Positions 46,685-54,873 of a stretch of DNA of 64,000 bases are shown piece by piece; positions within the stretch are counted from its first letter, which is position 1; each line of letters opens with the position of its first letter. The DNA is from Arthrobacter sp. ISL-85. Its GTDB lineage: Bacteria > Actinomycetota > Actinomycetes > Actinomycetales > Micrococcaceae. The notes under the pieces are model-generated. The model saw only the letters and a list, made by a program, of their open reading frames with translations, searched no databases and was not told the DNA's origin. The DNA is taken from assembly GCF_018613675.1 (NCBI RefSeq), contig NZ_JAGGPQ010000005.1, positions 62,001-126,000 on the forward strand. The letters run 5' to 3'. The translations under genes and the position numbers were made by a program.

Positions 46685-46722
46685 CGGTGGCTATGGTTGA
46701 AAGACCATAGCCACCGTTGTTG
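46685..46722 (+). terminator. Terminator after eno
   Basis: Perfect 12-base-pair stem CGGTGGCTATGG (46685-46696) / CCATAGCCACCG (46705-46716), 8-base loop, then TTGTTGTCT. Confidence 0.9.
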
Positions 46723-46813
46723 TCTCCAGCAGCATTTATCCCAGCAGTGGTTTCAGCAGTGAATATCCAGCACAGATAGTGGCGGCCCCGGGAGGCTGCG
46801 TTTCAGGAGTGTC

Positions 46814-47491
46814 ATGGCTACCCGCCGTCCCAAAGTTCCCAAGGTTGCCCCCGCCCGTCCAGCCAAGGAAACGGCCGACGACGGTTCCTCCAGTGGTGCC
46901 GCGGTGATCCGCGCGGATTTCCGGCCGGGCAAGGGCGCGGCCACCACGCCCCCTTCACCTTCGACGGACAACCACGGGCGCGGAACTGCAGGCCAAAGCC
47001 GAAAAGCGGGGGAAGCCAAAACGCCCGGGCCGTCTGCCAGGCGCAAAGGCAGCAGTCCGGTTGACGGCAAGGACGCCCGGACCCCTGACGAGGAACAGCA
47101 CCCCGTCCCCGCCAAGGCGTTTTCCGGCCGCATGCTGGCACTGGCCGTGGTGATGATCGCAATTACGATCATGCTGGCGCCCACGGTCAAGATCTTCTTC
47201 GACAAAAAGGCCGAAATCGACGCCCTTAACGCTGACATCGCTGCACGCCAGACCCAGGGCGACGCCCTCCGCCAGCAGGTTTCGCGCTGGCAGGACCCCA
47301 ACTACGTCAAGCAGCAGGCCCGCGACCGCATTAACATGGTTATGCCGGGCGAAACCGGCTACTGGGTTTTTGGCAGCGATGAGCCGGCCGGAGAAAGCAG
47401 TAGCCCCGCCGGCGCAGCAGCACAAGACCCCGCCGATCTGCCGTGGGTGGATTCCCTGTGGGAGTCCATCAGGCGTGCGGCCACAGACTGA
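46814..47491 (+). CDS. FtsB/DivIC-like septum formation protein
   Basis: 225 residues. A long basic, Pro/Ser-rich cytoplasmic N-terminus (about 105 residues) precedes one membrane helix (MLALAVVMIAITIMLAPTV, about 110-128), then a coiled coil (KIFFDKKAEIDALNADIAARQTQGDALRQQVSRWQDP) and the family ending DPNYVKQQARDRINMVMPGE. It stabilises the divisome in partner with FtsL and FtsQ. AGGAG lies 8 bases before the ATG. Its place after eno is the usual actinobacterial arrangement. Confidence 0.92.
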   Translation: MATRRPKVPKVAPARPAKETADDGSSSGAAVIRADFRPGKGAATTPPSPSTDNHGRGTAGQSRKAGEAKTPGPSARRKGSSPVDGKDARTPDEEQHPVPAKAFSGRMLALAVVMIAITIMLAPTVKIFFDKKAEIDALNADIAARQTQGDALRQQVSRWQDPNYVKQQARDRINMVMPGETGYWVFGSDEPAGESSSPAGAAAQDPADLPWVDSLWESIRRAATD

Positions 47492-47518
47492 ACCGCACAG
47501 GAAGGACGGCCCGCGACA

Positions 47519-48190
47519 GTGGAACACAACACGGCAGCCGCCCGGGACGAATCCCGCCAACCAACAGCACACGACCTTGAAGTACTGAGCAGGCAGCTGG
47601 GACGTCCCGTCCGCGATGTCGTGGAGATTCCGGCCCGCTGCGTCTGCGGCAACCCCCTGGTGGCGGCCACTGCCCCCCGGCTGAGCAACGGCACGCCATT
47701 TCCCACCACCTTCTACCTGACGCACCCGGTCATCACGTCCGCCGTTTCGAGGCTTGAAGCTGCTGGTGTCATGAACAGCATGAACGATGAGCTGGCCGCT
47801 GACGCCGAACTTGCGGCTGCCTACCGGACGGCCCACACGGAGTACCTGGCCGCGCGGGAGGGCATCGGACAGCGCTCCGGCATCGGTCCGGTGCCCGAAA
47901 TCGACGGCGTCTCGGCCGGCGGGATGCCCGCGCGCGTCAAATGCCTGCATGTCCTGGTGGGCCACTCCCTGGCAGCAGGCAGCGGCGTGAACCCGCTCGG
48001 AGACCAGGCCCTCGCCATGATCAGTGAGTGGTGGACGGCCGACAGATGCTATTGCGACGGTGCCTGGGACACCACCGGGGAGGCTCCGTCCCGCGACCTC
48101 AGCCGCCACGGACCGCAGGGCCTGCCGGACATCGTCGGCCGGCCCGCCCCCGTTCGGAAGTCCACCGGAACCACGGGGGCGGCAGAATGA
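47519..48190 (+). CDS. DUF501 protein
   Basis: 223 residues. Member of a conserved family of unknown function, always near ftsB and ppx in actinobacteria. Visible conserved parts: VVEIPARCVCGNPLVAATAPRLSNGTPFPTTFYLTHP, ARVKCLHVLVGHSLAAG, and WWTADRCYCD. Cysteines and histidines in these blocks could hold a metal. GTG start; the last four bases overlap the ppx start. Confidence 0.88.
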   Translation: MEHNTAAARDESRQPTAHDLEVLSRQLGRPVRDVVEIPARCVCGNPLVAATAPRLSNGTPFPTTFYLTHPVITSAVSRLEAAGVMNSMNDELAADAELAAAYRTAHTEYLAAREGIGQRSGIGPVPEIDGVSAGGMPARVKCLHVLVGHSLAAGSGVNPLGDQALAMISEWWTADRCYCDGAWDTTGEAPSRDLSRHGPQGLPDIVGRPAPVRKSTGTTGAAE

Positions 48191-49134
48191 CCCGCGTGGC
48201 CGCCATTGACTGCGGCACCAACTCCATCCGGCTCCTGATTGCTGACATCGACCGCAGCAACGGCAGCGCCGCCCTTACCGACGTCGTGCGGGAAATGCGC
48301 GTGGTCAGGCTGGGCCAGGGCGTGGACGCCACCGGCGAACTGGCTCCGGAGGCGCTGGAGCGCACGCTTGCCGCAACCGCCGACTACGCCCGCCTGATCA
48401 GGGACCATGGCGCAGGGCGGATCCGGTTCGTGGCCACCTCCGCCAGCCGCGACGCACGCAACCGGGACGTCTTCGTGGATGGTGTCAGGGAGCTGCTGGG
48501 AGTGGAACCGGAGGTCATCTCCGGGGACGAGGAAGCGGCATTGTCCTTCGCCGGGGCCAGCAGCGTCCTGCCCGTCCTTGACGGCCAGCAGGTGCTGGTG
48601 GTGGACCTCGGAGGGGGGAGCACCGAGTTCGTCCTGGGTACCGCGGCGGGCGTCACCGCCGCCAAGTCCGTGGATATTGGCTGCGTCCGGCTGACCGAAC
48701 GGCACCTCCGCAATGATCCGCCTACTGCCGAGCAGATCGCCGCCGCGGAAGCTGACGTGGACGCAGCCATCGCCCGCGCCGGCCGTGACGTGCCCCTGGA
48801 ACGAGCCGCCGCCGTCGTCGGCGTTGCCGGGTCCGTCACCACCATCACCGCCCATGCGCTCCGCCTGCCCGAATATTCGCCGGAGGCAATCCACGGCGCA
48901 GCGCTGCCCCTCGCGGATATCCGCGACGCCGCCACCGACCTGCTGGAGATGACCCGCGCCGGCCGTGCCGCACTGCCGTACATGCACCCCGGCCGCGTGG
49001 ACGTCATCGGTGCCGGGGGACTGGTATGGCGCCGAATCCTGGAACGGATGGGGGAGCTGAGCGGCGGGAGGATCACCGCAGCAACCGCGAGCGAACACGA
49101 CATCCTTGACGGCATCGCGCTGAGCATCGGGTAG
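48187..49134 (+). CDS. Ppx/GppA phosphatase family protein
   Basis: 315 residues. Exopolyphosphatase or guanosine-pentaphosphate phosphatase of the actin-like ATPase fold: AAIDCGTNSIRLLIADI (phosphate 1), VVDLGGGSTEFVLG (phosphate 2) and VVGVAGSVTTITAHAL. The usual single-domain actinobacterial form without the C-terminal HD domain. The longer open frame to 48028 overlaps DUF501; ATG 48187 gives a 4-base coupling instead. Confidence 0.93.
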   Translation: MTRVAAIDCGTNSIRLLIADIDRSNGSAALTDVVREMRVVRLGQGVDATGELAPEALERTLAATADYARLIRDHGAGRIRFVATSASRDARNRDVFVDGVRELLGVEPEVISGDEEAALSFAGASSVLPVLDGQQVLVVDLGGGSTEFVLGTAAGVTAAKSVDIGCVRLTERHLRNDPPTAEQIAAAEADVDAAIARAGRDVPLERAAAVVGVAGSVTTITAHALRLPEYSPEAIHGAALPLADIRDAATDLLEMTRAGRAALPYMHPGRVDVIGAGGLVWRRILERMGELSGGRITAATASEHDILDGIALSIG

Positions 49135-49138
49135 GCCC

Positions 49139-50521
49139 ATGCACTCCACCCCCGCTTCAATCCGCCCCATGTCCCGGGCTGCCGCCGCCGCAGTAGCCGT
49201 CCTGCTGGCCGTGTGCTGCCTGTTCGGCGGCCTGTTCACCGCGCCCGCCGCGCACGCCGACGAGTGGCGCGATAAGGAATACTGGCTGGCAGACTCGGGC
49301 ATTACCAAGGCCTGGGAAGTGTCAAAAGGCGCCGGCGTCAAGGTGGCGGTCATCGACAGCGGCATCGATGCCCAGCACCCGGACCTCAAAGGCGCAATTG
49401 CCGGCGGTTACGACGCATCCGGCTCAGGCCAGCCGGACGGCCAGAAAAGCGTCGGCTCCAAGCCTGAACACGGAACCCTGGTAGCCACCATGCTGGCAGG
49501 GCGCGGACACCAGCCCGCCAGCGCGAGCCCCAGCCCAAGCCCGGGCCCGGCGGTTCCGCCGGACGGCATCATGGGTGTAGCGCCCGAAGCGCAGCTTCTC
49601 ACTGTCTCCACCTGGCTGGGCTCCGCCAACCCCTCCGGCAAAAGCGACCAGGACCAGATTCCCGAAGCCGTCCGCTGGGCGGTGGACAACGGTGCCAGGG
49701 TCATCAATATTTCGCTCGGCAGCACGACGCCGCAGTGGCCGCAGAGCTGGGACGCCGCCTTCCTGTATGCCGAGCAAAAGGACGTGGTCATTGTGGCTGC
49801 CGCCGGCAACCGGGTGGGCGGGAACGCCCAGGTGGGTGCGCCCGCCACCATTCCCGGCGTGCTTACCGTCGCCGGCCTGGACCGCAAGAACGTGGCCAGC
49901 GTGGACGCTTCGTCGCAGGGGATCAGTATCGGCGTAGCTGCCCCAGCGGAGAACCTCCTGGGTGGACTGCCCGGCGGTGGCTATGCCGAGTGGGCCGGAA
50001 CCTCAGGGTCCACCCCGATCGTTGCCGGCGTCGCCGCCTTGATCCGGTCCAAATGGCCGGACATGAGCGCCGAGCAGGTGATCAACAGGATCGTCTCCAC
50101 GGCAAAGGATGCCGGCACCCCGGGCAAGGATCCGCTGTACGGCTATGGCATCCTCAACGCCGAGGCGGCGCTCAAGGCCGACGTTCCGGAGGTCACTGTC
50201 AATCCGCTGGGCACCATCGCTGAGTGGATCCGCGTGCACAGGCGGGGCAATGCTGCCCCGGCAACCCCGTTGCCCACGGCCACCTCCGCGCCCAGCGCGG
50301 CACCCACGCTGCCGGAAGCAACCGTTCCGGCTGCCAAGGCGCCGTCCCAGCGCGACAGTGCCATCGGCGCCGCCGTCGTGATCGGTTTTGCCGTCCTCTT
50401 CGTGGCGATCATTGCCGCCGCTGCCATCCAGCTCCGAAGGGCCGCCCGCAACCCTTCCCTGGGCGGGGAGGAACCGGATACGGGAGTGATGGAAAGCGTC
50501 CGGTCAAGCCCCGATTCCTAG
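49139..50521 (+). CDS. Mycosin-like S8 serine protease with C-terminal membrane anchor
   Basis: 460 residues. Secretion signal (about residues 13-41, ending AAHADEW), then a subtilase domain with Asp in VAVIDSGIDAQHPDL, His in PEHGTLVATML and Ser in WAGTSGSTPIVAG. A low-complexity insert (SASPSPSPGPAVPPD) lies between the His and the next strand. After the catalytic domain comes a Pro/Ala/Thr linker and one membrane helix (AVVIGFAVLFVAIIAAAAI, about 411-429). Domain order matches mycosins of type VII secretion, but no ESX genes are here. Confidence 0.9.
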   Translation: MHSTPASIRPMSRAAAAAVAVLLAVCCLFGGLFTAPAAHADEWRDKEYWLADSGITKAWEVSKGAGVKVAVIDSGIDAQHPDLKGAIAGGYDASGSGQPDGQKSVGSKPEHGTLVATMLAGRGHQPASASPSPSPGPAVPPDGIMGVAPEAQLLTVSTWLGSANPSGKSDQDQIPEAVRWAVDNGARVINISLGSTTPQWPQSWDAAFLYAEQKDVVIVAAAGNRVGGNAQVGAPATIPGVLTVAGLDRKNVASVDASSQGISIGVAAPAENLLGGLPGGGYAEWAGTSGSTPIVAGVAALIRSKWPDMSAEQVINRIVSTAKDAGTPGKDPLYGYGILNAEAALKADVPEVTVNPLGTIAEWIRVHRRGNAAPATPLPTATSAPSAAPTLPEATVPAAKAPSQRDSAIGAAVVIGFAVLFVAIIAAAAIQLRRAARNPSLGGEEPDTGVMESVRSSPDS

Positions 50522-50542
50522 GTTACGGAGGCTTCCGCGGTT

Positions 50543-50558
50543 AGTGAAGATTTTCACA
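50543..50558. promoter_or_regulatory. CRP/GlxR-like site upstream of ndh
   Basis: AGTGA-AGATTT-TCACA, one mismatch from the CRP-family consensus TGTGA-N6-TCACA. It ends 20 bases before the ndh start codon, so it may overlap the promoter. Confidence 0.5.
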
Positions 50559-50578
50559 AACTCCTGTATCCTTGAACA

Positions 50579-52045
50579 ATGGCAACCACCCCACAGCTCC
50601 AGGACCGTCCCAGGGTACTCGTCGTCGGCGGCGGGTACGTCGGCCTGTACGTAGCACTGAAACTGCAGAAGAAGATCGCCAATGCCGGTGGCATCGTCAC
50701 CGTCGTCGATCCCCTGCCCTACATGACTTACCAGCCCTTCCTCCCCGAGGTGGCCGGCGGCAACATTGAAGCCCGCCACGCGGTGGTCTCCCACCGCCAG
50801 CACCTCAAGCAGACCGAACTCATCCAGGGCCGCGTCACGTCGATCGACCACGTCAACCGGACGGCCGTGGTGGCTCCCGCCGATGGCGGCGCCAACTTCG
50901 AGGTGCCCTACTTCGACGTCGTGCTCGCAGCCGGCGCCATCACCCGCACCTTCCCCATTAAGGGCCTGGCGGACAAGGGCATCGGCCTGAAGACCATCGA
51001 GGAAGCTGTTGCCCTGCGCAACAAGCTGCTGGAGCGCATCGAGGTTGCCTCCACCATGACGGACCCCGCGGCACGCGCCCGGGCCCTCACCTTCGTGGTG
51101 GTCGGCGGCGGTTTTGCCGGCATCGAGTGCATCACCGAGATGGAAGACCTCGCACGGGCAGCAGTCCGCAACAACCCCCGCATCAAGCAGGAGGAAGTCC
51201 GCTTCGTCCTGGTCGAAGCCATGGGCCGGATCATGCCCGAGGTCACCGCCAAGCAGGCTGACTGGGTAGTCGAGCACCTGCGCAGCCGCGGCATTGAGGT
51301 CCTCCTGAACACCTCGCTGGACAGCGCGGAAGGCTCCCTGAAGCTGATCAACCTTCCGGACAAGACCCCCGCGCAGGAATTCGAGGCCGACACGCTCGTG
51401 TGGACGGCCGGCGTGCAGGCGAACCCGATGGTCCGCTCCACCGACTTCCCGCTCGAGCCCCGCGGCCGCGTCCGCGTCCTGCCGGACCTGCGAATCTCCG
51501 GCGACGAAGGCATCGTGGAGAACGCCTGGGCAGCCGGCGACATCGCCGCTGTTCCGGACCTTACCGGCAAGGGCCTGCCTGACGGCACCTGCGTGCCTAA
51601 CGCCCAGCATGCCCTGCGCCAGGCCAAGCGCCTCGCCGAGAACCTGTGGGCCTCGCGCTGGGACAAGCCGCTGACGGACTACAAGCACAAGAACCTCGGT
51701 GCCGTGGCCGGCTTCGGCGAGTGGAAAGGCGTTGCCAACATCAACCTGCTGGGCCGGATCGGCCTCAAGGGCGGACTCGCCTGGCTGGCCCACCGCGGCT
51801 ACCACGGCATGGCCATGCCCACGGCTGAGCGTAAGTTCCGCGTCATCCTGAACTGGATCATTGGCTTCTTCGCCGGACGCGACACCACGCAGCTGATGGA
51901 CCTGGACAACCCCCGCGGCGCCTTCGTCTCGGCGGCCACCCCGGCCCCCAAGCCCGCCTCTGCACCCGCAGCGGTTCCGGCCGCCGGCTCCGGCTCAGCC
52001 GCTGCCGCCGCTCCCAAGGAGACCGTGGCAGCCAACGCCAAGTAG
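50579..52045 (+). CDS. ndh: Type II NADH dehydrogenase
   Basis: 488 residues. Membrane-peripheral flavoprotein that passes electrons from NADH to menaquinone without pumping protons. Two dinucleotide-binding motifs: VLVVGGGYVGLYVALKL at the N-terminus and FVVVGGGFAGIECITEM near residue 180. The quinone-site block AQHALRQAKRLAENLWA is present. The last ~50 residues are an Ala/Pro-rich tail. A CRP/GlxR-like site lies just upstream and a terminator behind. Confidence 0.95.
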   Translation: MATTPQLQDRPRVLVVGGGYVGLYVALKLQKKIANAGGIVTVVDPLPYMTYQPFLPEVAGGNIEARHAVVSHRQHLKQTELIQGRVTSIDHVNRTAVVAPADGGANFEVPYFDVVLAAGAITRTFPIKGLADKGIGLKTIEEAVALRNKLLERIEVASTMTDPAARARALTFVVVGGGFAGIECITEMEDLARAAVRNNPRIKQEEVRFVLVEAMGRIMPEVTAKQADWVVEHLRSRGIEVLLNTSLDSAEGSLKLINLPDKTPAQEFEADTLVWTAGVQANPMVRSTDFPLEPRGRVRVLPDLRISGDEGIVENAWAAGDIAAVPDLTGKGLPDGTCVPNAQHALRQAKRLAENLWASRWDKPLTDYKHKNLGAVAGFGEWKGVANINLLGRIGLKGGLAWLAHRGYHGMAMPTAERKFRVILNWIIGFFAGRDTTQLMDLDNPRGAFVSAATPAPKPASAPAAVPAAGSGSAAAAAPKETVAANAK

Positions 52046-52074
52046 CGCCCCCGTTCCACCACGGTTCACAGCGT

Positions 52075-52119
52075 CCGACGGCGGCCGTCCCCTTTGCGGG
52101 CCGGCCGCCGTCGGCGTTT
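52075..52119 (+). terminator. Terminator after ndh
   Basis: Stem CCGACGGCGGCCG (52075-52087) / CGGCCGCCGTCGG (52102-52114), then CGTTT. Confidence 0.8.
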
Positions 52120-52157
52120 CCAGCCAACCCGCCCCGGGCAGGTACCATTGACCCGGC

Positions 52158-52231
52158 GCCCCAGTAGCCCAATTGGCAGAGGCAGCGGACTTAAAATCCG
52201 CGTGTTGTGGGTTCGAGTCCCACCTGGGGTA
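52158..52231 (+). tRNA. tRNA with anticodon UAA (Leu by anticodon, short variable loop)
   Basis: 74 bases fold as a cloverleaf: acceptor GCCCCAG/CTGGGGT, D arm with GG in the loop, anticodon stem GCGGA/TCCGC with loop CTTAAAA (anticodon TAA), variable loop of 5 bases (GTGTT), T arm GTGGG-TTCGAGT-CCCAC, discriminator A. CCA is not encoded. The anticodon says Leu (codon UUA), but leucine tRNAs normally have a long variable arm, and base pair 1-72 is G-U. Flanked by a hairpin 39 bases downstream. Confidence 0.88.
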
Positions 52232-52270
52232 CAGACTGTCCCTTCCGGCGCCCGCGAGGTCCCGGACACC

Positions 52271-52311
52271 AGGAAGCCGCCTGCAATGCAGGCGGCTTCC
52301 TGCATTTAATT
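52271..52311 (+). terminator. Terminator after the tRNA gene
   Basis: Perfect 14-base-pair stem AGGAAGCCGCCTGC (52271-52284) / GCAGGCGGCTTCCT (52288-52301), three-base loop, then GCATTTAATT. Confidence 0.88.
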
Positions 52312-52338
52312 CCGCGGAGGAAACGACTGTTATAAGGC

Positions 52339-52354
52339 TGTGACCTCTGTCACT
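52339..52354. promoter_or_regulatory. CRP/GlxR-like site upstream of the amino acid transporter
   Basis: TGTGA-CCTCTG-TCACT, one mismatch from TGTGA-N6-TCACA, 126 bases before the binding-protein start codon. The rest of the gap up to 52479 shows only a possible -10 around TATGCAT. Confidence 0.55.
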
Positions 52355-52479
52355 TAGGTTCGCCGCCGTCTATGCATTAGCTTGAAGCTAAATCAGGAAT
52401 TCCTGGTCCAATTCCGGGCGCTGAGGCGCCCCATTGATCCGCACGCGCATCGCATGGCCCTGTTTCGGAAGGCAGACAA

Positions 52480-53712
52480 ATGTACCGAAAGAAAGTCCTC
52501 ACCTCGTTGGCAGCGGCAGCCACATTCAGCATGCTGCTGTCGGCCTGCGCCAACCAGGCGGGTCCTGGCACCACCGAAAGCTCCGGCTCGTCCAGCAAGG
52601 TGAACATCCCCGCCATTTCGAAAGTGGATGTTCCTGCCGGTGCGGTAAAGCCCGCCGGTGACGGCAAGGCAACCTGCCCCGCAACCACCACGCTCGCCTA
52701 CGCAGGTGCAGAGACCGGCCCCAACGCCCAGCTCGGCGTCAACATCTTCAACGGCATCCAGCTGGCCATCGACCAGCACAACAAGGCCAACCCGGGATGC
52801 CAGGTCCAGTTCAAGAAGTTCGACACGGAAGGCGACCCGAACAAGGCCACCGGTCCCGTCACCCAGATGGTAAGTGAACCGGACATCGTAGGTGTGGTCG
52901 GTTTGCCGTTCTCCGGTGAATCCAAGGCCACGGGCAACATCTTCGAGCAGAAGGGCCTGGTCCACATCACCCCGTCGGCCACCAACCCCACGCTGACCGA
53001 AAACGGCTGGACCACGTTCTTCCGCGGCCTCGGCAATGACGCCGTCCAGGGCCCAGCTGCCGCCAAGTTCCTCACCGGGAAGCTCGGTGCCAAGAAGGTG
53101 TACCTGGTCCAGGATGACTCCGACTACGGCATCGGCCTGGGAACCTCCACCTCCGCCGGCCTGGGCAGTGCCCTTGCCGGGACTGAAAAGGTGACCACGG
53201 GGCAGAAGGACTTCTCCGCAGTGATCTCCAAGATCATGAACGCCAAGGCTGACGCGGTGTTCTACTCCGGGTACTACGCTGAAGGTGCACCGTTCGACCA
53301 GCAGTTGGTCGGAAAGGGCTTCACCGGAACGTTCGTGGCACCTGATGGCGTCAAGGACGACCAGTTCATCAAGCAGGCGGGCGACGCGTCCAACAACGCC
53401 TACTTCACCTGCCCCTGCCTCCCCGGTGAGCTGATCCCGGAATTCGCAACGGCCTACAAGGACGTTTCCAAGGGTGCCGAGCCCGGAACGTACTCCATCG
53501 AAGGCTACGACGCCGCAACCGTCCTCCTGTCCGGCATCGACGCAGGCAAGCAAAACCGGGCTGACCTGCTGGCCTGGGTCAAGGCTTATGACAAGGACGG
53601 CCTGAGCAAGCACTACAAGTGGGATGCCAAGGGCGAGCTCCAGGCCCCCACGGTTTACGGCTACAAGGTGGAAAACGGAAAGATCGTTCCCGTCGGTCCC
53701 ATTGGGGAGTAG
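52480..53712 (+). CDS. Branched-chain amino acid ABC transporter substrate-binding protein
   Basis: 410 residues. Signal peptide with lipobox (MLLSAC, Cys near residue 23). The mature part is the LivK-type two-lobed receptor: LAYAGAETGPNAQLGVNIFNGIQLAIDQHNKANPG, VGVVGLPFSGESKATGNIFEQ and KVYLVQDDSDYGIGL. It should bind leucine, isoleucine, valine or a related amino acid. A strong terminator 17 bases past the stop separates it from the four genes of the transporter. Confidence 0.93.
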   Translation: MYRKKVLTSLAAAATFSMLLSACANQAGPGTTESSGSSSKVNIPAISKVDVPAGAVKPAGDGKATCPATTTLAYAGAETGPNAQLGVNIFNGIQLAIDQHNKANPGCQVQFKKFDTEGDPNKATGPVTQMVSEPDIVGVVGLPFSGESKATGNIFEQKGLVHITPSATNPTLTENGWTTFFRGLGNDAVQGPAAAKFLTGKLGAKKVYLVQDDSDYGIGLGTSTSAGLGSALAGTEKVTTGQKDFSAVISKIMNAKADAVFYSGYYAEGAPFDQQLVGKGFTGTFVAPDGVKDDQFIKQAGDASNNAYFTCPCLPGELIPEFATAYKDVSKGAEPGTYSIEGYDAATVLLSGIDAGKQNRADLLAWVKAYDKDGLSKHYKWDAKGELQAPTVYGYKVENGKIVPVGPIGE

Positions 53713-53728
53713 CAGCTACGCATGAACC

Positions 53729-53771
53729 GGCTGTGGGGGCCAGCAATAGCGGGCCCCCACAGCCTTTTCTT
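53729..53771 (+). terminator. Intra-operon terminator after the amino acid-binding protein gene
   Basis: Stem GGCTGTGGGGGC (53729-53740) / GCCCCCACAGCC (53753-53764), followed by TTTTCTT. The permease genes start about 95 bases further on. Confidence 0.9.
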
Positions 53772-53865
53772 CGCTTGGCAGCAGCCCAGGCCAAAGTTAC
53801 GTCAATAGACACAAGTCCCACGGCCGGGCCCACAAGGCCGCGTGCAACTGGATCAGGATGTTCCC

Positions 53866-54873
53866 ATGCTTCCCTCTCTTGTCCCACTACTTCCGACGGA
53901 AAACGACTGGATCACCTTCGACATACCGTCCCTGGCCCAGAACTTCTGGAGTGCCACCTTTGACGGCCTCACGTTCGGAGCCATCTATGCGCTCGTGGCG
54001 CTGGGTTACACCCTGGTTTACGGCGTCCTGAACCTGATCAACTTCGCCCACTCGGAAGTGTTCATCGTTGGCTGCTATGCAGTCTTCTTCACCCTCAGCA
54101 GCCTTGGCTTCGGCCCCTCAGTTCCCAGGCTCGACATCTGGGCCATCATCCTGAACCTGCTGCTGGCGCTGGTCCTGGCCATGGTTGCGTCGGCCGTGAC
54201 AGCCTTCCTGCTGGAGCGGATCGCGTACAAACCCCTGCGGCAACGGAACGCGCCCCGCCTGGTCTTCCTGATCACCGCCATCGGCGCGTCCTTCACCATC
54301 CAGTACCTCATCTACCTGTGGCGCGGTCCCAGCCCCGAACTGGCCCTGACCATGTTCCGGCCCACGCCCATCTTCGACGTCTTCGGCACCATCGTCGATT
54401 CGCAGCAGCTGGTGATCATCATCGCCGCAGTGATCATGATGGTGGGCATCGACAGGTTCATCAGCAAGTCGCGCACCGGCCGCGGCATCCGGGCCGTTGC
54501 CCAGGATCCCGATACCGCCACGTTGATGGGCGTCAACAAAGAGCGCATCATTATTACCACCTTCGTCATCGGAGGTCTGCTCGCAGGAGCCGCCGCCTTG
54601 TTCTATGTCATGAAAATCCCGTCCGGTGTCCAGTACAGCGGTGGCTTCGTCCTGGGCATCAAGGCGTTCGCTGCGGCCGTGCTCGGCGGCATCGGAAACG
54701 TCCGCGGCGCACTGTTGGGCGGCCTGCTGCTCGGCCTGATCGGCAACTACGGCCAGATCCTGCTGGGCAACTCGCAGTGGACCGACGTCGTGGCGTTCGT
54801 AGTGCTGGTGCTCGTGCTGCTGCTGCGGCCCGAAGGCATCCTGGGAACCTCCCTTGGAAGGAGCAAAGCATGA
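53866..54873 (+). CDS. Branched-chain amino acid ABC transporter permease LivH
   Basis: 335 residues, about eight helices. Family blocks: GLTFGAIYALVALGYTLVYGVLNLINFAHSEVFIVG at the N-terminus, the ATPase-contact loop GRGIRAVAQDPDTATLMGVN, and IGNVRGALLGGLLLGLIGNY. ATG 53866 has CAGGA seven bases upstream; a GTG at 53842 is an alternative. A weak promoter (TTGGCA 53775-53780) may serve livHMGF. ATGA overlap with the next gene. Confidence 0.92.
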   Translation: MLPSLVPLLPTENDWITFDIPSLAQNFWSATFDGLTFGAIYALVALGYTLVYGVLNLINFAHSEVFIVGCYAVFFTLSSLGFGPSVPRLDIWAIILNLLLALVLAMVASAVTAFLLERIAYKPLRQRNAPRLVFLITAIGASFTIQYLIYLWRGPSPELALTMFRPTPIFDVFGTIVDSQQLVIIIAAVIMMVGIDRFISKSRTGRGIRAVAQDPDTATLMGVNKERIIITTFVIGGLLAGAAALFYVMKIPSGVQYSGGFVLGIKAFAAAVLGGIGNVRGALLGGLLLGLIGNYGQILLGNSQWTDVVAFVVLVLVLLLRPEGILGTSLGRSKA

